Below, one piece after another: positions 51,987 to 60,466 of a DNA stretch of 64,000 nucleotides. Both the position numbers and the translations under genes were made by a program. The DNA is from Pseudomonadota bacterium. Its GTDB lineage: Bacteria > Pseudomonadota > Gammaproteobacteria > Burkholderiales > Burkholderiaceae_E. A model generated the notes under the pieces. It searched no databases. It was not told the origin of the DNA and was given only the letters and a program-made list of their open reading frames with translations. Every line of letters begins with the position of its first letter. Position 1 is the stretch's first letter. The DNA is taken from positions 12,197 to 76,196 of the forward strand of contig JAEWFA010000052.1 in the NCBI GenBank assembly GCA_023389055.1. The letters run 5' to 3'.

Positions 51987-52226
51987 TCAGGCCTTCGAGT
52001 TGGCCTTCACGTAGTCGATCGCCTGCTGCACCGTCGTGATCTTCTCGGCTTCCTCGTCCGGGATCTCGGTCTCGAACTCGTCCTCGAGCGCCATCACGAG
52101 CTCGACCGTGTCGAGCGAGTCGGCGCCCAGATCGTCGACGAACGAGGATTCGTTCTTGATGTCCGCTTCGTTGACGCCGAGTTGCTCGGCGACGATCTTC
52201 TTGACGCGTTGTTCGATGTTTTCCAT
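51987..52226 (-). CDS. acpP: acyl carrier protein
   Basis: A 79-residue acidic carrier whose phosphopantetheine arm attaches at S37 in GADSLDTVELVM; AcpS, encoded in the same block, adds it. Four-helix sequence typical of AcpP. AGGGA lies 8 bp before the ATG. An extended -10 box 65 bp upstream gives it a private promoter, as is usual because the protein is needed in excess. Confidence 0.99.
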   Translation of the reverse strand: MENIEQRVKKIVAEQLGVNEADIKNESSFVDDLGADSLDTVELVMALEDEFETEIPDEEAEKITTVQQAIDYVKANSKA

Positions 52227-52290
52227 TCGGAGTTCCCTCTCGCTCTCAGGTTGCCGTGCCCTTCGTTCGAACGGGAAACGGGCGCGGCGG

Positions 52291-52301
52291 ATTGTATAGC
52301 A
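52291..52301 (-). promoter_or_regulatory. candidate extended -10 promoter of acpP
   Basis: Read leftward, TGCTATACAAT: an extended -10 (TGnTATACA), 65 bp before the acpP ATG in the 138-bp fabG-acpP gap. It stands out as AT-rich in a GC-rich region. No clear -35 is seen. acpP commonly has its own promoter within the fab operon. Confidence 0.45.
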
Positions 52302-52364
52302 CTTCGCTGCCTGCATCGGCGCGCAACTCGGCCGCATGGCCGAGGCGCGGATCGATGCGGCGCG

Positions 52365-53108
52365 TTACTCCATGTACATGCCGCCGTTCACGTGCAGCGT
52401 GACGCCGGTGATGTACCCCGCCTGGGCGGACGCGAGAAACGCGACCGCCGCGGCGATGTCGTCGGGCTGCCCGAAGCGCCCGGCAGGAATCTGCTGCACG
52501 AGCGCCGCGGTCTGCGCTTCGCTCAGCGCACGGGTCATGTCGGTGTCGACGAAACCCGGTGCGACGCAGTTGACGGTGATGTTGCGGCTGGCGAACTCGC
52601 GCGCCAGCGCGCGGCCCAGGCCGGCGACGCCCGCTTTCGCGGCGGCATAGTTCGCCTGGCCCGCATTGCCGCTCGATCCGACCACCGAGCCGATGTTCAC
52701 GATGCGCCCGTAGCGCGCCTTCGTCATCGGCCGCAGCACCAGGCGCGTGAGGCGAAAGACCGCATCGAGATTCGTCGCGATCACCGCACTCCAGTCGTCA
52801 TCCTTCATGCGCAGCGCCAGGTTGTCGCGCGTGATGCCGGCGTTGTTCACGAGGATGGCCGGAGCGCGCCCCTCGGCGATCATCGCCTCGACGAGCGACT
52901 CGCAGGCTGCGGCATCGGTGACGTCGAGCGCGTGGCCGCGTCCCGACAATCCGGCCTGCTCGAAGGCGTGCGAGATGGCCTGCGCGCCCGCCGCCGTCGT
53001 GGCCGTGCCGACGACGCTGGCGCCCTGACGCGCGAGCTCGAGCGCGATCGCCCGGCCGATGCCGCGCGACGCTCCGGTCACCAGCGCAACCTGGTTCGCG
53101 AGATTCAT
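52365..53108 (-). CDS. fabG: 3-oxoacyl-[ACP] reductase
   Basis: NADPH-dependent reductase of the elongation cycle. 247 residues. Cofactor motif TGASRGIGRA (12-21), structural LVNNAG, and the active-site triad S-Y-K in NIGSVVGSSG and YAAAKAG. The ATG overlaps the fabD stop (ATGA). Confidence 0.98.
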   Translation of the reverse strand: MNLANQVALVTGASRGIGRAIALELARQGASVVGTATTAAGAQAISHAFEQAGLSGRGHALDVTDAAACESLVEAMIAEGRAPAILVNNAGITRDNLALRMKDDDWSAVIATNLDAVFRLTRLVLRPMTKARYGRIVNIGSVVGSSGNAGQANYAAAKAGVAGLGRALAREFASRNITVNCVAPGFVDTDMTRALSEAQTAALVQQIPAGRFGQPDDIAAAVAFLASAQAGYITGVTLHVNGGMYME

Positions 53109-54055
53109 GTCCTTTCTCCGGAACGGGCAGCGAGCGCCGCCTGGAGCGACGCGGGATCGTGGACGCACGCGGCCTCGAGGGAACGATCGATGCGCGTGAC
53201 GAGACCGGTGAGGACCTTGCCCGGGCCGAACTCGATGACGCGCGTGGCGCCCATCGCCTTCAGGCGCTGCACCACCTCGACCCAGCGCACGGGCGCCGAC
53301 GCCTGCCGCACCAGCGCATCGCGGATGCGCGCCGGATCGGACTCCACCTGCACATCGACGTCGTTGACGACCGGCCAGCGCGGCGCGCGTATCTCGACCT
53401 GCGCGAGCGCCTGCGCCAGCCGCTCGCCGGCGGGACGCAGCAGCGCCGAGTGAAACGGCGCCGACACGGGCAGCGGCAGGGCCCGCTTGGCGCCCAGCGC
53501 CTTCGCCCTGTCGCAGGCCCGCTCGACCGCGGACCGGTGGCCTGCGATGACGACCTGCGAAGGCGCATTCCAGTTCGCCGGTGCGACGACCTCGCCGGGT
53601 GCGTCCTGCACCGCCTGCTCGCAGGCGCGGCGCACGCCTTCGTCGTCCAGCCCGAGGATGGCTGCCATCGAGCCCTCGCCCACCGGCACCGCCTCCTGCA
53701 TCGCTTTCGCACGCAGGCGCACCAGGCGCACCGCGTCGTCGAAGCCGATCGCGTCGGCCACCGCCAGCGCGGTGTATTCGCCCAGGCTGTGACCGGCGAG
53801 CGCCACGGGTGCCTCGCCGCCGGCATCGCGCCACGCGCTCCAGCAGAGGTAGCCGGCGACCAGCATCGCCGGCTGCGTGTTCACCGTGAGCGAGAGCGCC
53901 TCGGCCGGCCCTTCGGCAATGAGCGTGGAGAGCTTTTCGCCGAGGGCATCGTCGGCGCGTTCGAGCAGCGAACGCGCCTCGCGCGAGTCGGCGAAACCCG
54001 ACAGCATTCCGACCGACTGCGACCCCTGACCGGGAAATACGTATGCGACCGTCAT
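53105..54055 (-). CDS. fabD: malonyl-CoA:ACP transacylase
   Basis: Loads malonyl onto AcpP. 316 residues. FPGQGSQSVGM oxyanion motif at the N-terminus, nucleophile in GHSLGEYTAL (near 92), histidine in SAPFHSALL and the late HVIEFGPGKVLTGL-like VIEFGPGKVLTGL. Complete. Starts 26 bp after fabH. Confidence 0.98.
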   Translation of the reverse strand: MTVAYVFPGQGSQSVGMLSGFADSREARSLLERADDALGEKLSTLIAEGPAEALSLTVNTQPAMLVAGYLCWSAWRDAGGEAPVALAGHSLGEYTALAVADAIGFDDAVRLVRLRAKAMQEAVPVGEGSMAAILGLDDEGVRRACEQAVQDAPGEVVAPANWNAPSQVVIAGHRSAVERACDRAKALGAKRALPLPVSAPFHSALLRPAGERLAQALAQVEIRAPRWPVVNDVDVQVESDPARIRDALVRQASAPVRWVEVVQRLKAMGATRVIEFGPGKVLTGLVTRIDRSLEAACVHDPASLQAALAARSGERT

Positions 54056-54081
54056 CGGAGAATTTCCGTATGGATGCCGGC

Positions 54082-55062
54082 TCAGAACCGAACGAGCACC
54101 GCGCCCCAGGTGAATCCGCCGCCCACGCCTTCCATCAGGACGTTCTGTCCGGCGCGAATGCGCCCGTCGCGAACCGCCTGGTCGAGCGCGAGCGGAATCG
54201 ACGCGGCCGAGGTGTTCGCGTGCTCGTCGACGGTGACGACGACCCGGGACATCGGGATGTGCAGGCGGCGGGCGGTAGCGTTCAGGATGCGCACGTTCGC
54301 CTGGTGGGGAATCATCCAGTCGACTGCGTCGATCGCCAGGCCGGCGGCATCGAGCGTTTCGCGGGCGACGGAGTCGAGCACGGATACGGCGAGCTTGAAC
54401 ACCGCCTGCCCGTCCATCGTCAGGAACGGATGTCCGGTGACCTCGCCATGGCAGACGTTGCCGGCGGTTCGCAGGATCGATTCATGACGCCCGTCGGCGT
54501 GCAGCTTCGCCGCCAGCAAGCCGGGTTCGTCCGATCCGGCGAGCACGACCGCGCCCGCACCGTCGCCGAAAAGTACGCAGGTGCCCCGGTCGTTCCAGTC
54601 GAGGATGCGCGAGAAGACCTCGGCACCGACGACGAGCGCCCGGTGCGCCAGGCCCGTGCGGATCATCGAGTCGGCCACCGCGAAGGCATAGACGAAGCCG
54701 GTGCAGACGGCCTGCACGTCGAACGCAGCGCCGCCGGGCGTGCCGAGCTCCTTCTGCACGAGACACGCCGTGCTCGGAAAGACGAAATCCGGCGTGGAGG
54801 TGGCGACGATGATCAGGTCGATGTCGCCCGGCGCGAGTCCGGCTGCGGCCAGCGCGCGGCGAGCCGCCTCGGTGGCGAGGTGGCTCGACGTCACGCCTTG
54901 GTCGGCAAGGTGCCGCTGGCGGATTCCCGTTCGCTCGACGATCCATTCGTCGGAGGTTTCGACGCCGCGGGCGGCGAGGTCGGCGACCAGTTGCGCGTTG
55001 GTGACGATGCGCGTCGGCAGGATGCTTCCGGTGCCGACGATGCGCGAATAACGGTACGTCAT
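54082..55062 (-). CDS. fabH: 3-oxoacyl-[ACP] synthase III
   Basis: Primes fatty acid synthesis by condensing acetyl-CoA with malonyl-ACP. 326 residues. Catalytic triad C in VQAVCTGFVYAF, H in WMIPHQANVRIL and N in EHANTSAASIPLAL. The ATG overlaps the plsX stop (ATGA). All catalytic residues are intact. Confidence 0.98.
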   Translation of the reverse strand: MTYRYSRIVGTGSILPTRIVTNAQLVADLAARGVETSDEWIVERTGIRQRHLADQGVTSSHLATEAARRALAAAGLAPGDIDLIIVATSTPDFVFPSTACLVQKELGTPGGAAFDVQAVCTGFVYAFAVADSMIRTGLAHRALVVGAEVFSRILDWNDRGTCVLFGDGAGAVVLAGSDEPGLLAAKLHADGRHESILRTAGNVCHGEVTGHPFLTMDGQAVFKLAVSVLDSVARETLDAAGLAIDAVDWMIPHQANVRILNATARRLHIPMSRVVVTVDEHANTSAASIPLALDQAVRDGRIRAGQNVLMEGVGGGFTWGAVLVRF

Positions 55063-56111
55063 GGGGCGGTAGGTTGATTCACGGGCGCCGGCGCCGCTTT
55101 CGGCAGCCGCTGGGCGATCCCGTCGAGCAGTCCGTTGCGCACGGCATCGTAGGCCCGGCGCAGCGCGAACTCGAAAGCGTAGGCGTCGGCCGAACCGTGG
55201 CTCTTGATGACCACTCCGCGCAGGCCGACGAGCGCCGCGCCGTTGTAGCGGCGCGGATCGAGGCGCGCGCGAAAACGCCGAAGCACCGGGGACGACAGCA
55301 GCGCCATCAGGCGCGTGAACACGTGCCGTCGATACTCCTCGCGGATGTAGCCGGTGAGCATGCGCGCGAGGCCTTCGGAGGTTTTCAGCGCCACGTTGCC
55401 GACGAAGCCGTCGCACACGACGACGTCGGTGGTGCCTTCGTAGATGTCGTTGCCTTCCACGTTCCCGTAGAAGTTCAACGAACTGGCGCGCAGCAATTCC
55501 GCAGCCACCTTCACGGTGTCGTTGCCCTTGATCGTCTCCTCGCCGATGTTCAGCAATCCCACGCTCGGCTGCTCGCGTCCGTCGAGGGCGGCGACGAGCG
55601 CCGACCCCATGATCGCGAATTGCAGCAGGTGCTCCGGCTCGCAGTCGACGTTCGCGCCGAGGTCGAGCATCGTCGTCGTGCCGCCGCGCTGGTTCGGCAT
55701 CTGCGACGCGATCGCGGGGCGGTCGATGCCCTGGAGCATCTTGAGCACGAAGCGCGAGATCGCCATCAGCGCACCGGTGTTGCCGGCGCTCACGCAGGCG
55801 TCTGCTTCGCCGTTCTTGACGAGATCGAGCGCCACTCGCATCGACGAGTCGCGCTTGCTGCGCAATGCCGTCGCCGGCGGGTCGTCCATCTCGACGACCT
55901 CGCTCGCGTTGCGCAGTTCCATGCGATCGCCCGGCGCTCGATCGCGCTGGCGCGCCCGCGCCGCGGCGAGCGCGGCCTCCAGCACGTCGGAACGCCCGAC
56001 GAGCAGCAGCCGCGCATCGGGCGTCGACGCGAGGAAACGCAGTGCGGCCGGCACGGTGACCGACGGGCCGTGGTCACCGCCCATGCAGTCGATGGCGATG
56101 CGTACTGTCAC
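55059..56111 (-). CDS. plsX: phosphate acyltransferase PlsX
   Basis: Makes acyl phosphate from acyl-ACP, the first committed step to phosphatidic acid with PlsY. 350 residues. Family motifs IAIDCMGGDHGPSVTVPAAL at the start, CVSAGNTGALM, LDLGANVDCEPEHL and VCDGFVGNVALKTSEG. Second member of the yceD-rpmF-plsX-fab order that is conserved across many bacteria. Confidence 0.97.
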   Translation of the reverse strand: MTVRIAIDCMGGDHGPSVTVPAALRFLASTPDARLLLVGRSDVLEAALAAARARQRDRAPGDRMELRNASEVVEMDDPPATALRSKRDSSMRVALDLVKNGEADACVSAGNTGALMAISRFVLKMLQGIDRPAIASQMPNQRGGTTTMLDLGANVDCEPEHLLQFAIMGSALVAALDGREQPSVGLLNIGEETIKGNDTVKVAAELLRASSLNFYGNVEGNDIYEGTTDVVVCDGFVGNVALKTSEGLARMLTGYIREEYRRHVFTRLMALLSSPVLRRFRARLDPRRYNGAALVGLRGVVIKSHGSADAYAFEFALRRAYDAVRNGLLDGIAQRLPKAAPAPVNQPTAP

Positions 56112-56204
56112 GGTGCCTGTTCAGGCGTGGCGTGGCGTCGCGGCAAAGGCCACCGCAAACCTCAGAAGGCGCGACGGAACCGCAGCGGGTTCACGCGCAA
56201 CGGC

Positions 56205-56387
56205 TCATTCGTCGGACTTGGTGCGAAGCACCTTGCGGCCCCGATAGAAGCCGGTGGGGCTCACGTGGTGCCGGCGATGCACTTCCCCGGTGGTGGGTTC
56301 GACGGCGAGCGGCGGATTCTGGAGAAAGTCGTGCGAGCGGTGCATCCCGCGTCGCGCAGGCGACTTCTTGTTCTGCTGGACAGCCAT
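56205..56387 (-). CDS. rpmF: 50S ribosomal protein L32
   Basis: A 60-residue ribosomal protein with the conserved opening MAVQQNKKSPARRGMHRSHD and HHVSPTGFYRGRKVL. The zinc cysteines present in some L32 proteins are absent, as is common in proteobacteria. It lies 37 bp after yceD. Confidence 0.98.
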   Translation of the reverse strand: MAVQQNKKSPARRGMHRSHDFLQNPPLAVEPTTGEVHRRHHVSPTGFYRGRKVLRTKSDE

Positions 56388-56424
56388 GGTGGAGCCTCGG
56401 AGGACAATCGACGATTATACCTGC

Positions 56425-56964
56425 TCAACGCGGCGGTTCGTCTTCGCCGGGAGGCCGGTTGCCCCGTAACCGCTGCAGCGCGGCAAACGGCTTCTCCAAC
56501 TCCTCGGCCGAGGGCCCGGAGTGGTCGGGCGCGATCCCCGCTTCGCAATGGTCGTGGCGCGGCATCGGCGGCAGCGCCAGAATCGCCTCGTCCTCGATCA
56601 GCGCGTCGAGATCGAAGCGCGATCCGCCGGCGAGGACGTCGTACTCGTCGTCCTCGGGGTCGAGCCGCTCGGCCTCGGCCTCGCTGGCCACCAGCCGGAA
56701 GCGGCGCCTATCGCCGATCCCGATCTCGACCGGCTCGAGGCAGCGCACGCATGCCGGCCTCAGCGCGGCGGAGAACGACAACTCGAGGAAATCGTCGTGC
56801 CCCCCTTCGGGTCGCGCATGACGTGCGCCACGGACGTTCCAGTGGACGACGCCTTCGGAACTCGCCAGCAGCGACGCGAGCCGCGGCAGCCGGTCCACGG
56901 GGATTTCGCCCTGCAGCGTTTCGGCGCTTCGCGCCAGCTGTGCGGTATCGACCGTGTTCTTCAT
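56425..56964 (-). CDS. yceD: YceD family protein (DUF177)
   Basis: A 179-residue YceD/DUF177 protein, associated with 23S rRNA metabolism in some bacteria and almost always upstream of rpmF. The paired cysteine motif ACVRCLEP (near 74-81) and the acidic DDEYDVL and LDALIEDEAILALPPMPRH regions are family marks. The C-terminus is Pro/Glu-rich. A TATGAT hexamer (56993-56988, leftward) 24 bp before the ATG may be its -10 box. Confidence 0.93.
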   Translation of the reverse strand: MKNTVDTAQLARSAETLQGEIPVDRLPRLASLLASSEGVVHWNVRGARHARPEGGHDDFLELSFSAALRPACVRCLEPVEIGIGDRRRFRLVASEAEAERLDPEDDEYDVLAGGSRFDLDALIEDEAILALPPMPRHDHCEAGIAPDHSGPSAEELEKPFAALQRLRGNRPPGEDEPPR

Positions 56965-57031
56965 CAGCGTCCCTCATCGGCGTCTTTATCATAGCGACTG
57001 CCCTGCCTGCCGCCTTGCCGCGGCCCTGCGC

Positions 57032-57643
57032 GTGACCGCTTCGACCGCCCCGCTGATCCTCGCTTCGACGTCGCCCTATCGACGCGAGCTGCTCGCGCGA
57101 CTGACTTCGCGCTTCGACGTGCGCTCGCCCGGCGTGGACGAGACGCCGCGCGCGGCAGAGGCCCCCGCCGAGACCTCCCGGCGACTCGCGCTCGAAAAGG
57201 CGCTCGCCGTCGCCGCGCAGCATCCGCATGCGCTCGTCATCGGCTCCGACCAGACGGCGACGATCGACGGAATGCACGCCATCGGCAAGCCCGGCGACCA
57301 TGAAGCGGCACGCAGGCAGCTGCGCGCGGCCTCCGGTCGAACAATGCACTTCTACACGGCGCTGGCCGCCGTGCGCCAGGCCGACGGCTTCCGGGCATCG
57401 GCCCTCGTCGAGACCCGCGTGCGGTTCCGGTCGCTCGACGACGACGAGATCGAGCGCTACCTGCAGCGCGAGCAGCCATACGACGTCGCGGGTTCGGCCA
57501 AGTCGGAGGGACTGGGAATCGTGCTGCTCGAGGCGATCGAAGGCGACGACCCCACGGCGCTGATCGGCCTGCCGCTGATCCCGCTCGCGCGGATCCTGCG
57601 GGACGCAGGGCTGTCGCCGCTCGCCGATCCCGACGCGCGATGA
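57032..57643 (+). CDS. maf: Maf-like nucleoside triphosphate pyrophosphatase
   Basis: House-cleaning pyrophosphatase that removes modified NTPs. 203 residues from the GTG at 57032, where the family sequence begins (PLILASTSPYRRELLARL). Motifs: SPGVDE, GSDQTATIDG (catalytic Asp region) and YDVAGSAKSEGLG. The longer frame upstream runs into the yceD promoter region and looks non-coding. The stop overlaps the next gene (ATGA). Maf is commonly near yceD-rpmF. Confidence 0.95.
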   Translation: MTASTAPLILASTSPYRRELLARLTSRFDVRSPGVDETPRAAEAPAETSRRLALEKALAVAAQHPHALVIGSDQTATIDGMHAIGKPGDHEAARRQLRAASGRTMHFYTALAAVRQADGFRASALVETRVRFRSLDDDEIERYLQREQPYDVAGSAKSEGLGIVLLEAIEGDDPTALIGLPLIPLARILRDAGLSPLADPDAR

Positions 57644-58368
57644 CCGGCGCCCTCTGGCTGATCCCCACGCCGCTGGGCGAGCCCGGACAGGCGCGCGACG
57701 TACTGCCGCCGGCCACTCTCGCCTGCATCGAGCGGCTGGACTATTTCATCGTGGAGAACGCGCGCAGCGCGCGCGCGGTGTTGAAGGCCGCCGGCACTGC
57801 CCGGACACTGCAATCGCTCGAGCTCGTCGAGCTCGACGAGCACACGCCGCGCGAGCGCATCCCGGAGCTGCTCGCGCCGATCGTCGCCGGTCGCGACGCC
57901 GGGCTGCTCTCCGAAGCGGGGGCGCCGGCGGTGGCCGACCCGGGAGCCGCGCTGGTCGAGGCGGCGCACGTCGCCGGTGTGTCGGTGCACCCGCTGGTCG
58001 GGCCGAGTGCGATGCTGCTCGCGCTGATGGCCTCGGGCATGAACGGCCAGCGCTTCTCGTTCGCCGGCTACGTGCCGGCACAGGCCGAAGCTCGCGTGCG
58101 CCGGCTGCGCGAACTCGAACAGCGTTCGCTGCGCGAGGACGAGACGGTGCTGATCATCGAGACGCCGTATCGCAACCGCGCGCTGCTCGAGTCCGCTTTG
58201 CTCGTCCTTGCCCCCGGAACGCGGCTGATGCTCGCCAGCGAGTTGACGACGCCGGCCGAGCGCATCGTCGTCGACACGATCGCCGGCTGGCGACGAGCGA
58301 GCCGCGAGGCGCCGAAGGCGCCGGCCGTCTTCGGACTGCAGGCGCGCGCCGCGTCGCCGCGGCGCTGA
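57640..58368 (+). CDS. RsmI-like SAM-dependent methyltransferase (tetrapyrrole methylase fold)
   Basis: A 242-residue protein with the tetrapyrrole methylase fold. Marks are GALWLIPTPLGEPG (N-terminal sheet), DYFIVENARSARAVLK, GLLSEAGAPAVADPGAALV and VGPSAMLLALMASGMNGQRF. These match RsmI, the 16S rRNA C1402 2'-O-methyltransferase, but it is shorter and lacks the usual RsmI C-terminal domain, placing it in the small-paralogue group often next to maf. RNA target not established. It is coupled to maf by a 4-bp overlap and convergent with sppA (15 bp). Confidence 0.87.
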   Translation: MTGALWLIPTPLGEPGQARDVLPPATLACIERLDYFIVENARSARAVLKAAGTARTLQSLELVELDEHTPRERIPELLAPIVAGRDAGLLSEAGAPAVADPGAALVEAAHVAGVSVHPLVGPSAMLLALMASGMNGQRFSFAGYVPAQAEARVRRLRELEQRSLREDETVLIIETPYRNRALLESALLVLAPGTRLMLASELTTPAERIVVDTIAGWRRASREAPKAPAVFGLQARAASPRR

Positions 58369-58383
58369 CCGGCTGCCGCGCGA

Positions 58384-59370
58384 TCAGCGCAGCAACGAAG
58401 CGGCGCCGCTGGCGCCGAGCGTTCGCCCGATCGCCTCGCCGGCGCTCGTCCCCAGGCGGCGGGTGAGGCGATCGAGCACGTTGCGCCGCGGAGAGTAGTC
58501 GACCACGCGCTCGGCGTTCACCACGTCGCGCGCTACCGACTCGAGCGAGCCCATGGCGTCGGCCAGGCCGAGCTCGATGCTGCGCTCGCCGGTCCAGACC
58601 AGTCCGCTGAACAACTCCGGCGTTTCCTTCAGTCGATCGCCGCGGCCCTTGCGCACGACGTCGATGAACTGGTGGTGGATTTCCCCGAGCATGCGCTGCG
58701 CGTGCTCGCGCTGCTCCGGCGGCAGCGGCGAGAACGGGTCGAGGAAGCCCTTGTTCTCGCCCGCCGTGAGCAGACGACGCTCGATGCCGAGCTTGTCCAT
58801 CGCGCCGGTGAAGCCGAAACCTTCGATCAGTACGCCGATCGAACCGACCAGGCTCGCCTTGTCGACGTAGATGCGATCGGCTGCAGCCGCGACGTAATAC
58901 CCGCCCGAAGCGCAGATGTCCTCGACGACCGCGTACAGCGGCGTGCCCGAATGCTCGGCGCGCAGGCGACGGATCTCGTCGTGGATGATGCCGGCCTGCA
59001 CGGGGCTGCCGCCCGGACTGTTCACCCGCAGCACCACCGCCGCGGTGTTCCTGTCCTCGAAGGCGGCCTTCAGCGCTTCGATCAAGTCGTCGGCCGAAGC
59101 GTCGCCCTCCGCGGAGATGACGCCGCGCAACTCGACGAGCGCGGTGTGCTTGCCGGTGGGCAGGCGCGCGTCGCGCGCGAACCAGCCGCTCGCCAGGACC
59201 AGTGCGAGCACGATCCACCCGAAAGTGAGCAATCGGAAGAAGATCGACCAGCGTCGCGCCCGCCGCTGCTCGCGCAGCGTGGCGAACAGCAGGCGCTCGA
59301 GCGTGTCGCGCTGCCAGGCGGGATCGGAGACGGCTTGCGCGCCCTCGCGCGGCGCGCCGGGATCGGTCAT
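58384..59370 (-). CDS. sppA: S49 family signal peptide peptidase (SppA type)
   Basis: A 328-residue membrane protease. One membrane helix at about 46-64; the catalytic domain has the nucleophile S155 in EDICASGGYYVAAAAD and the lysine base near 206 in LLTAGENKGFLDP. It is the short, single-domain form rather than the duplicated E. coli SppA. It digests leftover signal peptides in the membrane (family role). Last of an operon in which rluC, gph and a Rieske protein overlap each other; its ATG overlaps the Rieske stop. Confidence 0.93.
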   Translation of the reverse strand: MTDPGAPREGAQAVSDPAWQRDTLERLLFATLREQRRARRWSIFFRLLTFGWIVLALVLASGWFARDARLPTGKHTALVELRGVISAEGDASADDLIEALKAAFEDRNTAAVVLRVNSPGGSPVQAGIIHDEIRRLRAEHSGTPLYAVVEDICASGGYYVAAAADRIYVDKASLVGSIGVLIEGFGFTGAMDKLGIERRLLTAGENKGFLDPFSPLPPEQREHAQRMLGEIHHQFIDVVRKGRGDRLKETPELFSGLVWTGERSIELGLADAMGSLESVARDVVNAERVVDYSPRRNVLDRLTRRLGTSAGEAIGRTLGASGAASLLR

Positions 59371-59804
59371 GGGAGGTTTCCGGGAAGTCGGTTCGGAGAC
59401 GGCGCGCAACCCCGCGCCACGCGCACCCTGCCTTCGCGCTCCTCGCAGGCTAGCGGCTCGAGTGCGTCGCCCGTGCACGGACCCGCCACGCAGGTACCGG
59501 TATCGGCCTCGAACAGCGCACCGTGCATCGAGCAGACCAAGTATAGGCCGGCGTCGTCGAAGAATCGTCCGGGCAGCCAGTCGAGCTCGGCAAAGCGATG
59601 CGGGCAGCAGTTGACGAAGGCGCGCACCACGCCGCGCTGCCGGATGGCGAACGCCGCCCGCGTCGCACCGCTTGCATCCGTCCAGACGAAGCGTACGCCG
59701 TCGCCGCCGTCGATCAACGCGTCGGAGGCGCACACGTCGAGCAACCCGGCTTCGGCTGCTACGGCCGGAGCGGCCGTCGGCAGGGTTCGGGCGCGTGCGC
59801 TCAA
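59367..59804 (-). CDS. Rieske [2Fe-2S] domain protein
   Basis: A 145-residue soluble protein with one Rieske domain: cluster ligands C-P-H in NCCPHRFAELDW and C-x2-H in LVCSMHGALF. A small N-terminal region (about 1-40) precedes it. The start is the TTG at 59804, which overlaps the gph stop (TTGA); an ATG would lie inside gph in an arginine-rich frame that looks non-coding. It could be a ferredoxin-like electron carrier or a subunit of an unidentified oxygenase. Its position between gph and sppA is seen in related genomes, but a link is unknown. Confidence 0.88.
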   Translation of the reverse strand: MSARARTLPTAAPAVAAEAGLLDVCASDALIDGGDGVRFVWTDASGATRAAFAIRQRGVVRAFVNCCPHRFAELDWLPGRFFDDAGLYLVCSMHGALFEADTGTCVAGPCTGDALEPLACEEREGRVRVARGCAPSPNRLPGNLP

Positions 59805-60466
59805 GGCACGCGCGCCAACAGCGTCTCGCGCAGTTCGGCGATCGAGTCGACCATCGCCAGCGCCGGCTCCGCCTCGAGTTCGCCGCGCGGATGCGCACCG
59901 TAGGTGACGGCGATCGCCGCGGCGCCCGCCGCCCGCGCCATTCCGAGGTCGTGCGTGGTGTCCCCGACCATCACCGCCTGCACCGGATCGACGCCGAGCT
60001 CCTCGCAGATGTCGGAGAGCATCCACGGATCGGGCTTCGGCGCCCCCTCGTCGGCGCAGCGCGTGGTGAGGAAGTGCCGCGCCCAGCCGGTTTGCTCCAG
60101 CGCGCGATCGAGGCCGGCGCGCGACTTGCCGGTGGCGACGGCGAGCCAGGCGCCGACGTCGACGAGTTCGTCGAGCAGTTGCGGGATGCCCTCGAAGGGC
60201 TCGAGACGTCCGTCGAGCGCGAAGTAGTGTTGCCGGTAGCGCACCACGAACTCCGGCAACTGCTCGCGCTCGATCGACGGCACGGCGGTCCGGATCGCCT
60301 CGAACAGCCCCAGGCCGATGACGTGCGATGCACGCTCGCGCGACGGAACCGGCAGGCCGAGGTCGGCAGCGGAGGCGCGCAATGCATGCACGATCGCCGC
60401 GGTCGAGTCGATCAGCGTGCCGTCCCAGTCGAAGACGACGAGGCGAAATCGGCGCGACTCCGTCAC
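59801..60466 (-). CDS. gph: HAD-family phosphatase, phosphoglycolate phosphatase-like
   Basis: A 221-residue HAD hydrolase (subfamily IA). Nucleophile and acid in VVFDWDGTLIDST, motif II LAVATGKSRAGLD, motif III lysine in GAPKPDPWML and motif IV VMVGDTTHDLGMA. The start is a GTG (60466) that overlaps the rluC stop (GTGA). Gph dephosphorylates 2-phosphoglycolate; the exact substrate of this copy is uncertain since many IA enzymes look alike. Confidence 0.88.
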   Translation of the reverse strand: MTESRRFRLVVFDWDGTLIDSTAAIVHALRASAADLGLPVPSRERASHVIGLGLFEAIRTAVPSIEREQLPEFVVRYRQHYFALDGRLEPFEGIPQLLDELVDVGAWLAVATGKSRAGLDRALEQTGWARHFLTTRCADEGAPKPDPWMLSDICEELGVDPVQAVMVGDTTHDLGMARAAGAAAIAVTYGAHPRGELEAEPALAMVDSIAELRETLLARVP